A stretch of DNA of 9,434 bases from Beijerinckiaceae bacterium (GTDB taxonomy: Bacteria; Pseudomonadota; Alphaproteobacteria; Rhizobiales; Beijerinckiaceae): contig CANCSY010000110.1 in assembly GCA_947380915.1 (NCBI GenBank), forward strand, positions 1-9,434. Direction: 5' to 3'. This document shows positions 1 to 6,136 of the stretch, in pieces. Under the pieces are notes generated by a model, which ran no database searches, was not told the DNA's origin, and saw only the letters and a list, made by a program, of their open reading frames with translations. How positions within the stretch are numbered: position 1 is the stretch's first letter; each line of letters opens with the position of its first letter. Made by a program: the position numbers and the translations under genes.

Positions 1-79
1 GTCATCATGGTGGCGCTGCTGGGCATGGGCGCAGCGCAAGGCGCGCGCGCAGCTGACTATTACACCGGCAAGACCATCG
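1..79 (+). repeat. Copy 1 of a 79-bp exact direct repeat
   Basis: Bases 1-79 are identical to 367-445; the first mismatch is base 80 (C) against 446 (A). The left limit is unknown because it coincides with the window edge. The copy keeps the reading frame of the signal peptide it came from and joins in frame to the dehydrogenase fragment. Confidence 0.97.
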
Positions 80-279
80 CAGGCGCCGGGCTCGACGTGT
101 TTTCCGTGGAGCCGCTGCCGCAGGACAATCCCCTCTGGGACATGCCCCATGTCATGATCTCCCCGCGCATTGGCGGCATGAGCGACATCTATGCGGATCA
201 GGTGCTCCCCGTTGTGGCGCATAATCTGGGCGCCTTCCTCGAGGGCCGTGAGGCGGATATGCGCAATATCGTGAGGTGA
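1..279 (+). CDS. C-terminal fragment of D-2-hydroxyacid dehydrogenase, fused in frame to a duplicated TctC signal peptide
   Basis: Two unrelated parts share one open frame that is open at the left window edge. Bases 1-79 encode the same residues as codons 10-35 of the solute-binding protein gene starting at 340 (hydrophobic stretch, then ADYYTGKTI). From base 80 the protein is the C-terminal end of an NAD-dependent D-2-hydroxyacid dehydrogenase: AGAGLDVFSVEPLP with the catalytic Glu of the DVFxxEP motif, then NPLWDMPHVMISP and the last helices. The family's full length is usually 310-340 residues; here only about 66 dehydrogenase residues remain, without the Rossmann fold or the catalytic Arg. 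The usual catalytic His of the PHxGG motif is Arg (codon 166-168, CGC). As it stands the product cannot be an active dehydrogenase. It is either a recombination-made pseudogene or an assembly chimera at a contig end. The downstream gene would fit the same transcript. Confidence 0.7.
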   Translation, partial: VIMVALLGMGAAQGARAADYYTGKTIAGAGLDVFSVEPLPQDNPLWDMPHVMISPRIGGMSDIYADQVLPVVAHNLGAFLEGREADMRNIVR

Positions 280-284
280 GGCGC

Positions 285-303
285 CCTTGCCCGCAGGGCA
301 AGG
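285..303 (+). terminator. Intercistronic hairpin, weak terminator or mRNA-stabilising stem
   Basis: CCTTGCCC, loop GCA, GGGCAAGG forms a perfect 8-bp, GC-rich stem just after the dehydrogenase stop codon. No T-run follows (CTCATCT), so it does not look like a full intrinsic terminator. Such stems between cistrons often protect a downstream binding-protein message or reduce read-through. Its function here is inferred. Confidence 0.45.
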
Positions 304-339
304 CTCATCTAGCGTCTTGGGAAATAACAGGAGGATCGC

Positions 340-1371
340 ATGTTCGGCAGAATGAAGGGCGCTGGCGTCATCATGGTGGCGCTGCTGGGCATGGGCGCAG
401 CGCAAGGCGCGCGCGCAGCTGACTATTACACCGGCAAGACCATCGAAATGCTCGTCGGCGCCGATGTGGGCGGCGGTTATGACATCTACGCCCGTCTGGT
501 GGCGCGGCACATGACCCGCTTCATCCCCGGCGCGCCGGTCATGGTGGCGCGCAACATGCCAGGCGCTGGCAGCGCCATTGCAGGCGCACAGCTCTACAGC
601 AAATCCCCCAAGGACGGCACAGCCATCGGCGCGCTCATGCCCGGCGCCATCATGGGCCGCATTCTCGACGACAAGGCCAGCACGCTCTTCGATCCCACCA
701 AATTCGTCTATATCGGCACCGCCGACAGCGGCACGCGCGTCTGCATCACCATGGCCAATGCGGCGACGAAGACCTACGAGGACGCCCTGCGCCAGCGCAC
801 GATCATGGGCGCCAGCCAGGCGGGCGGGGCGACCCGCGATTATGAGGCGATGCACAATCACGCCACGGGGACGAAGTTCGACATCGTCAGCGGCTACAAG
901 GGCACATCCGATCTCACGCTGGCCATGGAGCGCGGCGAAGCGGCCGGGCTCTGCGGCTTCGATTATTCGTCCCTGAAGTCCCAGAAGCCCGACTGGCTCC
1001 GCGACAAGGCCATCAACATTCTCGTGCAGGATGCGCTGGAGCCCGACCCGGAACTGACCGCCATGGGCGTGCCCACGATCTGGCCCTACATCAAGAACGA
1101 ACTGGATCGCAAGGCGGTGGAGCTGGTGCTGAGCCAGCAACTCTTCGGCCGGTCCTATGTGCTCCCGCCGGGCGCTGCGCCCGAGGCGGTCGCGCTCCTG
1201 CGCAAGGCTTTCGTCGCCACCGTCGCCGATGCGGATTTCCTGGCGGACGCCGCCAGAGCGCGGGTGTCAATCACCGCCTCATCGGGCGAGCGGTTGCAGG
1301 AGGTCGTGACCCGCGTCCATTCCGCCTCCAAGGAGGTGGTGGCGCGGGCCAAGGAGATCATCGAGCCCTGA
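340..1371 (+). CDS. TctC/Bug-family periplasmic solute-binding protein
   Basis: A 343-residue exported protein of the tripartite tricarboxylate transporter receptor family, which binds carboxylates or related small organic acids in the periplasm. Residues 1-26 are a signal peptide with a basic start (MFGRMKG), a hydrophobic core and an ARA-A/D cleavage region. The mature start ADYYTGKTIEMLVG and the following GGGYDIYARLVARHM are the family's first strand and glycine-rich ligand loop; RNMPGAGS (71-78) is the second hallmark. Length is normal for the family. The start is set by AGGAGG at 329-334, five bases before ATG. No TctA or TctB membrane subunits are in the window, so it is an orphan receptor here or serves a transporter elsewhere. 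It ends 12 bases from the convergent hydratase gene. The ligand cannot be read from sequence. Codons 10-35 are duplicated exactly at the window start. Confidence 0.9.
   Translation: MFGRMKGAGVIMVALLGMGAAQGARAADYYTGKTIEMLVGADVGGGYDIYARLVARHMTRFIPGAPVMVARNMPGAGSAIAGAQLYSKSPKDGTAIGALMPGAIMGRILDDKASTLFDPTKFVYIGTADSGTRVCITMANAATKTYEDALRQRTIMGASQAGGATRDYEAMHNHATGTKFDIVSGYKGTSDLTLAMERGEAAGLCGFDYSSLKSQKPDWLRDKAINILVQDALEPDPELTAMGVPTIWPYIKNELDRKAVELVLSQQLFGRSYVLPPGAAPEAVALLRKAFVATVADADFLADAARARVSITASSGERLQEVVTRVHSASKEVVARAKEIIEP
367..445 (+). repeat. Copy 2 of the 79-bp exact direct repeat (native location)
   Basis: This copy lies inside an intact, full-length gene with a good ribosome binding site, so it is the source copy. 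It covers the signal peptide and the first mature residues of the solute-binding protein. It ends at the codon for Ile35, after which copy 1 diverges into dehydrogenase sequence. Confidence 0.97.
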
Positions 1372-1383
1372 GGGGCCGGGCCT

Positions 1384-2124
1384 CTAATCGCCGATAACGG
1401 CGCTGATCCGGCCAATGCCCTCGATGTCGGCCTCCAGCGTGCCCGGACCGGGCATCATTACGAGGGGCGTCAGGCTCCCCAGGGTCACGATCTGCCCGGC
1501 GCGCAACCCGCCCAGATAGTCCTTCTGGGCGTTGGCCCAGTCGATCATGGGCTTCAGGGGATCGCCCGAGGGATGGCCGCCGCGCCGATCCACCGCCAGA
1601 GCGCCATTCATCCAGAAGCGGCAGTGCAGATTTGGCAGGTCCAGCGCGCGAAAGTCGCGGGTCGCCGGGCCGGTCACATAGCCCACATTGCCCAGATCGT
1701 CGGCGAGATTCATGGGAAAGGGCGCGCCCTGCATGGGAATCCGTCGCTCGATCAGCTCGATGCCGATCAGATATTCGAGCGCGGCCTCTTCGATGTCGGC
1801 GCGGACGTAGGGCTTGCGCGGATTGGGCGGCAGGTCATGGGCCAGCCGCACCGCGATTTCCACTTCCGGAATCATCGGCCGGTCCGAGCGCATGGACCAC
1901 AGGTCCCCGCTGGCGAGGAAGCCCGAGGCGTACATGGGGGCCGCGACCGGCGTTCCGTCGGGCGCATAGCCCACTTTCCAGCCGCCCACCTGCTGCCCAA
2001 GGGCCGCCATCATGCCGGCGGAGATGGCGAAGGCCTCGTCCAGAGTGGCGGGCGCCTGTTCGAGGCCGATCAGGCCGCGCATGGCGCGCGCCTCGATGAA
2101 GGACAGAAGGCGGTCATCGGTCAT
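1384..2124 (-). CDS. 2-keto-4-pentenoate hydratase family protein (MhpD-like)
   Basis: A 246-residue cytosolic enzyme of the 2-keto-4-pentenoate hydratase / 2-oxohepta-3-ene-1,7-dioate hydratase family (FAH-like fold). Characterised members add water to, or decarboxylate, unsaturated 2-oxo acids from meta-cleavage pathways using Mg2+ or Mn2+. Visible hallmarks are GGWKVGYA (47-54), the metal-ligand motif PEVEIAVRL with E87 and E89, GIELIERR with the third acidic ligand near E123, ADDLGNVGYVTGP, GGHPSGDPL (182-190) and LRAGQIVTLGSLTP. Length is close to the roughly 260 residues of MhpD. ATG at 2124 is preceded by GAGGT at a suitable distance, and an 11-bp tandem repeat lies just upstream. It is convergent with the solute-binding protein gene. 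The exact substrate is unknown; no ring-cleavage dioxygenase or aldolase is visible, so an aromatic pathway is only one possibility. Confidence 0.82.
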   Translation of the reverse strand: MTDDRLLSFIEARAMRGLIGLEQAPATLDEAFAISAGMMAALGQQVGGWKVGYAPDGTPVAAPMYASGFLASGDLWSMRSDRPMIPEVEIAVRLAHDLPPNPRKPYVRADIEEAALEYLIGIELIERRIPMQGAPFPMNLADDLGNVGYVTGPATRDFRALDLPNLHCRFWMNGALAVDRRGGHPSGDPLKPMIDWANAQKDYLGGLRAGQIVTLGSLTPLVMMPGPGTLEADIEGIGRISAVIGD

Positions 2125-2138
2125 GAGCGAACCTCATT

Positions 2139-2160
2139 GCGAATATCTGGCGAATATCTG
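2139..2160. repeat. Tandem 11-bp repeat, candidate operator for the hydratase gene
   Basis: GCGAATATCTG occurs twice head to tail (2139-2149 and 2150-2160), directly upstream of the hydratase Shine-Dalgarno. The 11-bp period is about one helical turn, so a regulator could contact both copies on one face of the DNA. It is AT-rich compared with its surroundings. The regulator role is inference. Confidence 0.45.
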
Positions 2161-2364
2161 ATATGAACATGACGAGAATGCCAATGACCCGCAAGCGCCG
2201 GGGAAGCCTCGGACAGGGTCGCAGCAGCCGAATCTTCGCGCAACATGGGTCACTCCGCTGATGGAAGACCCGGATAGACCCTCCATCTTCACAGGTCAAA
2301 GCCCGCCAGACCGGCGATCTGTCCCCAATCGTCGCAAAAACGGCGCCTTATTGGCCCGGCGGGG

Positions 2365-2394
2365 TTGACCTTGAGGGCCGGGCTGGGGCATATG
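2365..2394 (+). promoter_or_regulatory. Candidate sigma-70-type promoter of rpmJ
   Basis: TTGACC at 2365-2370 is a near-consensus -35 box. It is followed at 17-18 bases by GCATAT/CATATG (2388-2394) as a plausible -10 element. The predicted start near 2400 gives a leader of about 50 bases before rpmJ. Found by eye only. Confidence 0.45.
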
Positions 2395-2452
2395 CCGGTC
2401 AGCTTTTTCTGCGGCGGGTCTTTCCTGCCGCCTCATCCAGTCGAGGACGACC

Positions 2453-2578
2453 ATGAAGGTCCGCAACTCTCTCAAGTCTCTGCGTGGTCGCCATCGCGAC
2501 AACCAGCTCGTGCGCCGCAAGGGCCGCGTCTACATCATCAACAAGACCCAGAAGCGTTTCAAGGCCCGTCAGGGCTGA
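2453..2578 (+). CDS. rpmJ: Ribosomal protein L36 (bL36), cysteine-free form
   Basis: A 41-residue basic protein that starts [15 protein letters not shown] and ends KRFKARQG, the pattern of bacterial L36. L36 sits in the large ribosomal subunit near 23S rRNA domains. The typical zinc-binding form is about 37-38 residues with CxxC; this one has no cysteine or zinc-ligand set and has the longer length usual for the zinc-independent (YkgO-like) form. In alphaproteobacteria this is, from general knowledge, commonly the only L36. GAGGA at 2443-2447 lies five bases before the ATG. The gene is monocistronic: promoter at 2365, strong terminator at 2602. Open frames on the opposite strand over it are shadows. 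Confidence 0.96.
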   Translation: MKVRNSLKSLRGRHRDNQLVRRKGRVYIINKTQKRFKARQG

Positions 2579-2601
2579 TTGACCGTTTCGGTCCGATTTC
2601 G

Positions 2602-2630
2602 AGCCCCGGCAGGGTCTGCCGGGGCTTTTT
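2602..2630 (+). terminator. Rho-independent terminator of rpmJ
   Basis: AGCCCCGGCAG (2602-2612), loop GGT, CTGCCGGGGCT (2616-2626) is a perfect 11-bp stem followed by T's through 2630. It starts 24 bases after the rpmJ stop. The reverse strand lacks a T-run after the stem, so it acts only on rightward transcription. Confidence 0.93.
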
Positions 2631-2653
2631 GTGTTTGCTGTTCGTGATTCACT

Positions 2654-2682
2654 TTGACGTTCCGCGCAAGGCGCATTAGCTT
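2654..2682 (+). promoter_or_regulatory. Candidate promoter of the TPR-protein gene, possibly giving a leaderless mRNA
   Basis: TTGACG at 2654-2659 and TAGCTT at 2677-2682 are separated by 17 bases. The -10 element ends only six bases before the ATG at 2689, so transcription would begin at or next to the start codon. No Shine-Dalgarno sequence is seen before that ATG; TTTCCTCC is the anti-SD sense. The promoter call is by eye. Confidence 0.4.
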
Positions 2683-2688
2683 TCCTCC

Positions 2689-3321
2689 ATGAGCATGGGT
2701 CTCCTCCCCTTTTTTCGTGCGGGCCTCCTTGTCGCGGCCCTGTCCGCTGGCGCGGCCCCCCAGAGCCTTGCGGCCGGCGGGGACAAGCCGGGCGCATCCA
2801 CCAGCGCGCAGGTCAAGCCGGCCGATCCCCAGACGGGGCGCCAGAAGGTGCTGGACGACCTGTTCGAGCGGCTCGCCAAAGCCCAGGACGCAACTGAAGC
2901 CAAAGGCGTCATCGGGGCCATCGAACGGGTCTGGATGCATTCGGACTCCGACACCGCCGATCTCCTGATGAACCGCGCCATGCAGGCGCTGAAGCGCAAG
3001 GATTACTCCCTCTGCCAGGAACTGCTGGGCTCCATCGTCGAGATCGAGCCGCAATGGGCGGAGGCCTGGAACAAGCGCGCCACCGTGCGCTACATGGCCG
3101 AAGACGCCCTGGGCGCCATGGAGGACATCGCCCATGTGCTGGCGCTCGAGCCGCGCCATTTCGGCGCCCTGTCCGGCATGGGCTTCATTCTCCAGGCGCG
3201 GGGCTTCGACAAGCGCGCGCTGGAGGCCTTCCGCAAGGCGCTGGAGATCAATCCCCGCCACGAAGAGATGCGCCGCCTCGTCGACAAGCTGACCCTCGAG
3301 GTGGATGGGCGCGAGATTTGA
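2689..3321 (+). CDS. Exported tetratricopeptide-repeat protein
   Basis: A 210-residue protein with a signal peptide at about 1-29 (hydrophobic FFRAGLLVAALSAGAA, then SLAAG), a Pro/Ser/Thr/Gln-rich linker to about residue 50, and TPR-like helix pairs. These run roughly 88-121, 122-155 (AEAWNKRATVRYMAEDALGA) and 156-189 (ALEAFRKALEINPR, a canonical TPR helix B ending in NPR). TPRs mediate protein-protein contacts, so a periplasmic scaffold or assembly role is likely, but no enzyme activity is indicated and the partner is unknown. Two close ATGs (2689, 2695) are possible; neither has a clear Shine-Dalgarno. It is separated from rpmJ by a terminator, so it is an independent unit, and it ends 12 bases from the convergent pyruvate kinase gene. 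Confidence 0.85.
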   Translation: MSMGLLPFFRAGLLVAALSAGAAPQSLAAGGDKPGASTSAQVKPADPQTGRQKVLDDLFERLAKAQDATEAKGVIGAIERVWMHSDSDTADLLMNRAMQALKRKDYSLCQELLGSIVEIEPQWAEAWNKRATVRYMAEDALGAMEDIAHVLALEPRHFGALSGMGFILQARGFDKRALEAFRKALEINPRHEEMRRLVDKLTLEVDGREI

Positions 3322-3333
3322 GCCTGCGGCCCT

Positions 3334-4758
3334 TCAGCTCTCGTTTCCGGTAAAGGCGATCCGCACCATATTGGTCGCCCCCGGCGTGCCGAAGGGCACC
3401 CCCGCAACGATCACGATGCGCTCGCCTTCTTTCGACATGCCCTCGCGATTGGCGAATTTGCAGGCGCGCTTCGACATGTCGTCCACATCGTCGGCGTCTT
3501 TGGTCACGACCGCATGAACCCCCCAGACCAGCGCCAGTCGCCGCGCGGTTTCGCGCCGTGGCGTGAGAGCGAGGATCGGTGAGGCCGGGCGTTCGCGGGC
3601 GATGCGCAGTGCCGTGGAGCCCGAAGAGGTCCAGGCGCAGATGGCTTTCACATCAAGCGTTTCGGCCACGTCGCGGGCGGCGGCCGCAATGGCGTCGGCG
3701 CCGGTCGGTTCGGGCGCGCTGCGCTGGGCGTTGATGACCGTGCGGAAGATGGAGTCCCGCTCCACTTCCTCGGCGATGCGGTTCATGGTGGCGACCGCCT
3801 CGATGGGATATTGCCCGGCGGCGCTTTCGGCCGAGAGCATGACCGCATCCGCGCCCTCGAAAACGGCGGTGGCGACATCGGACACTTCGGCGCGGGTCGG
3901 CACGGGCGAGGTGATCATGGACTCCAGCATCTGGGTCGCCACGACCACGGGCTTGCCAAGGCGCCGCGCCATGCGGGTGATGCGCTTTTGCAGGCCGGGC
4001 ACCTTTTCCAGCGGCAGTTCCACGCCCAGATCGCCGCGCGCCACCATGAGGGCGTCGGAAATCTCCATGATCTCCTCCAGCCGCGCGATGGCCTGGGGCT
4101 TTTCGATCTTGGCCAGCACCAGGGCGCGGCCGCGCACGATCTTCTTCACATCCGCGATATCGTCGGCCCGCTGCACGAAGGAGACGGCGATCCAGTCGAC
4201 GCCTTCCTCAAGGGCGGCGTCGAGGTCGGAGCGGTCCTTCTCGGTCATGGCCGAGACGGGAATCTCGGTGTCGGGAAGGCTCACGCCCTTGCGGTTGGAG
4301 ATGCGTCCGGCGACGTCCACCATGGCCACGGCCCGTTTGGGGCTCGCTTCGGTGATGTGCAGGCGCACCTTGCCGTCGTCGATCAGCACCGTATGGCCGG
4401 GGGCCAGCGCCCGCAGGATCTCGGGATGGGGCAGATGGACGCGGGTGGCGTCGCCGGGGGTCTTGTCATCGTCCAGCACGAAGCTCTGGCCGCGCAGGAG
4501 ATCGACGCCGCCATCCTGAAACTGGCCCACCCGCAGCTTGGGGCCCTGCAAATCCACGAGGATCCCGATTTCGCGGCCGTAATGTTTGGACAGGGCGCGG
4601 ATCATGCGGATGCGCTCGCGCATGGCGTCATGGGTCGCGTGGCTCATGTTGATGCGGAACACATCGGCGCCGGCATCGAACAGCCGCCCGAGGGTTTCGC
4701 TGTCCTGCGAGGCGGGACCTAGGGTCGCGAGAATCTTCACCCGGCGCAAACGTCTCAT
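3334..4758 (-). CDS. pyk: Pyruvate kinase
   Basis: Converts phosphoenolpyruvate and ADP to pyruvate and ATP, the last step of glycolysis, in the cytosol. The 474-residue length is normal for a bacterial enzyme. The barrel domain begins RRVKILATLGPAS; FRINMSH (34-40) carries the substrate Arg35, Asn37 and Ser39; LVDLQGPKLRVGQF (67-80) leads into the B domain; ALVLAKIEKPQAI has the catalytic Lys217 and metal ligand Glu219; MVARGDLGVE has Asp243; ATQMLESM has Thr275; and MLSAESAAGQYP is the late signature. The C-terminal regulatory domain follows from about 350. Lys74 stands where potassium-dependent enzymes have Glu (LQGPK), which predicts potassium independence. ATG at 4758 lies 22 bases after the DUF1036 stop, so the two are probably one operon. 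Confidence 0.97.
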   Translation of the reverse strand: MRRLRRVKILATLGPASQDSETLGRLFDAGADVFRINMSHATHDAMRERIRMIRALSKHYGREIGILVDLQGPKLRVGQFQDGGVDLLRGQSFVLDDDKTPGDATRVHLPHPEILRALAPGHTVLIDDGKVRLHITEASPKRAVAMVDVAGRISNRKGVSLPDTEIPVSAMTEKDRSDLDAALEEGVDWIAVSFVQRADDIADVKKIVRGRALVLAKIEKPQAIARLEEIMEISDALMVARGDLGVELPLEKVPGLQKRITRMARRLGKPVVVATQMLESMITSPVPTRAEVSDVATAVFEGADAVMLSAESAAGQYPIEAVATMNRIAEEVERDSIFRTVINAQRSAPEPTGADAIAAAARDVAETLDVKAICAWTSSGSTALRIARERPASPILALTPRRETARRLALVWGVHAVVTKDADDVDDMSKRACKFANREGMSKEGERIVIVAGVPFGTPGATNMVRIAFTGNES

Positions 4759-4780
4759 GGAAAAGGCCTTTCAGCGGGGA

Positions 4781-5212
4781 TCAGCGCGGTTGCTGCGTGG
4801 CGTCGGTCAGCTGGACGGTCCAGTTCTTGGCGTCCTTGCCCGTATCGATCTCGAAGAAACCAGTGCGGTCAAAGCCGCGCACAAGGCAGTTCTCGCGTCC
4901 ATCAATGTGAAATTCGCGATCCCGCGTACACATGTAGGACTTGCCCTTCCATTCGCCACCACGCTCGTCCATGGCGTAGATATAGTAATACTGGGCCGCC
5001 AGATTGCCGCGCAGCAGCACTTCGCAGGCGTTGCTCTTGAGGTTCCACCAGCCTTCGCTGACCCAGGTCTTGCCATTGGTGTAGGCGATGGCGACGCTGA
5101 CGCGGCTGGTGGCGTTGTTGCACAGGCGGAAGTCGGCGTGCGCCGCTCCCGGCAGGGCCAGGCAGGCGGCGAAGGCGAGAAGCGGGACGATGGTGCGGCG
5201 GGTCAACGGCAT
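4781..5212 (-). CDS. Secreted DUF1036 family protein
   Basis: A 143-residue protein with a clear signal peptide (TRRTIVPLLAFAACLALPG, cleavage likely after AHA26). The mature part matches my knowledge of the DUF1036 family: DFRLCNNATSRVSVAIAY, WVSEGWWNLKSNACEVLLRG, AAQYYYIYAMD, YMCTRDREF, and FDRTGFFEIDTG near the end. Four cysteines remain after cleavage (C31, C63, C95, C109), enough for two disulfides in the periplasm. The biochemical role is unknown. It precedes pyk on the same strand by 22 bases, a pairing I recall as common in Rhizobiales. The ATG at 5212 has no evident Shine-Dalgarno; TTAGAT ten bases upstream could be a -10 box giving a very short leader, but no good -35 accompanies it. 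Confidence 0.88.
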   Translation of the reverse strand: MPLTRRTIVPLLAFAACLALPGAAHADFRLCNNATSRVSVAIAYTNGKTWVSEGWWNLKSNACEVLLRGNLAAQYYYIYAMDERGGEWKGKSYMCTRDREFHIDGRENCLVRGFDRTGFFEIDTGKDAKNWTVQLTDATQQPR

Positions 5213-5345
5213 GAACCAACAAATCTAACACGAATCAGCCAAATCGGCGAGGATGCAGATGGAATCATGCGGCGGGGCGATGTCAAATCTGTGTCCACCG
5301 CCAGAGCCGATTGACCAGCCTGGCCGAACGGGGGAAAAAAACGCC

Positions 5346-6131
5346 ATGGATGCTCCCGTGGAAGAGATTGATGGGCCGCCGGAGGCAGGCGTCCTGTTCC
5401 TGTGCGACCACGCCTCGAACGCCCTGCCGGAACGCTATGGGACCCTCGGCCTCGCCCCGACCCAGTTCGAGCGGCATATTGCTTATGACATCGGCGCGGC
5501 GGCCCTGACCCGGGCTCTGGCGGCGCGGTTTGGCGCGCCCGCCCTGCTCACGCGCTTCTCGCGCCTGCTGATCGACCCAAACCGGGGGGCGGATGATCCC
5601 ACCCTCGTGATGCGCCTGTCCGATGGCGCCGTGATTCCCGGCAACGCCGAGGCCGGGCCTGACGAGATCGAAGCGCGTCGCCGCCTGTTCTGGCAGCCCT
5701 ATCGGGACGCCGTGCGGGCGCGGCTGGACGCCATGCTGGCGGCGGGGCCGGTTCCCGCGATCATCTCGATCCATTCCTTCACGCCCCATTGGAAGGGCGT
5801 TTCCCGGCCCTGGGAGGCCTCTGTGCTGTGGGATGGGGACCCGCGCCTGCCCACGCCCCTGCTGGAAGGCCTGCGGTCCCTTGGGGTCGCCACCGGAGAC
5901 AACGAGCCCTATGACGGGGCGCTGGAGGGGGACACGCTCTTCGAGCATGGCACCGCGCGCGGCCTGCCCCACGCCCTGATCGAACTGCGGCAGGACCTGA
6001 TCGCCGGGCCGGAGGGCGTCGCCCATTGGGCGGGGGTTCTGGATGAGGTCCTGCGCCCTGTACTTGGCCGCCCTGACGCCCATATGATCCACCATCACGC
6101 CAGCCGCACCCAGCGGCGCAAAAGGGGATGA
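5346..6131 (+). CDS. N-formylglutamate amidohydrolase family protein
   Basis: A 261-residue protein of the N-formylglutamate amidohydrolase (HutG-type) family, zinc-dependent hydrolases that release formate from N-formylglutamate in histidine breakdown. Features are VLFLCDHASNALP (His22), FERHIAYDIGAAALT, LTRFSRLLIDPNRGADDPTL, IISIHSFTPHWKG (His143), GDNEPYDG, and HGTARGLPHALIELRQDLI (His201, His209, Glu213), a set expected to hold the metal and active site. The frame is open back to an ATG at 5253, but ATG 5346 is preferred because homology starts shortly after it and GGGGGA lies at 5330-5335. No other histidine-utilisation gene is nearby, so the true substrate may differ from N-formylglutamate. 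Its stop overlaps the region just before the DUF1244 gene, and it is divergent from the DUF1036-pyk unit. Confidence 0.88.
   Translation: MDAPVEEIDGPPEAGVLFLCDHASNALPERYGTLGLAPTQFERHIAYDIGAAALTRALAARFGAPALLTRFSRLLIDPNRGADDPTLVMRLSDGAVIPGNAEAGPDEIEARRRLFWQPYRDAVRARLDAMLAAGPVPAIISIHSFTPHWKGVSRPWEASVLWDGDPRLPTPLLEGLRSLGVATGDNEPYDGALEGDTLFEHGTARGLPHALIELRQDLIAGPEGVAHWAGVLDEVLRPVLGRPDAHMIHHHASRTQRRKRG
6121..6128 (+). promoter_or_regulatory. Ribosome binding site that decides the DUF1244 start
   Basis: AAAGGGGA ends eight bases before ATG 6137 but abuts the alternative ATG 6128, leaving no spacer. This favours 6137 as the translation start even though 6128 makes an ATGA overlap with the upstream stop codon. 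Confidence 0.6.
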
Positions 6132-6136
6132 AACCC

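Larger units (their letters stand above)
2125..2452. other. Divergent intergenic region between the hydratase gene and rpmJ
   Basis: This 328-base region separates the accessory genes on the left from the housekeeping block. Next to the hydratase start it has two tandem copies of GCGAATATCTG, and near its right end a candidate promoter for rpmJ. In between (about 2161-2364) I see no convincing coding frame, RNA gene or strong hairpin. Short open frames crossing it have no recognisable protein sequence or ribosome binding site. Confidence 0.6.

Noticed and set aside
1371..1385. GAGG...CCTC hairpin between the convergent tctC-like and hydratase genes
   Set aside because: The stem is only four base pairs with no T-run; it is likely chance in GC-rich DNA.
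1573..2166. Long plus-strand open frame opposite the hydratase gene
   Set aside because: It is a GC-rich shadow; the minus strand has clear hydratase motifs and a ribosome binding site, while this frame has none.
2139..2166. Zur-type operator controlling rpmJ
   Set aside because: The AT-rich repeats are about 290 bases upstream of rpmJ, are direct rather than inverted repeats, and sit next to the hydratase start.
2399..3261. Minus-strand open frames across rpmJ, its terminator and the TPR gene
   Set aside because: They run through a perfect terminator hairpin and the real rpmJ and TPR genes; no motif or ribosome binding site.
3563..4722. Two long plus-strand open frames opposite pyruvate kinase
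   Set aside because: Both are antisense to an unmistakable pyk gene and have Ala/Arg/Ser- or His/Gly-rich compositions typical of shadows.
5253..5345. 31-codon upstream extension of the amidohydrolase-family gene
   Set aside because: Its residues are unlike the family, and the ATG at 5346 has a G-rich ribosome binding site and immediate homology.
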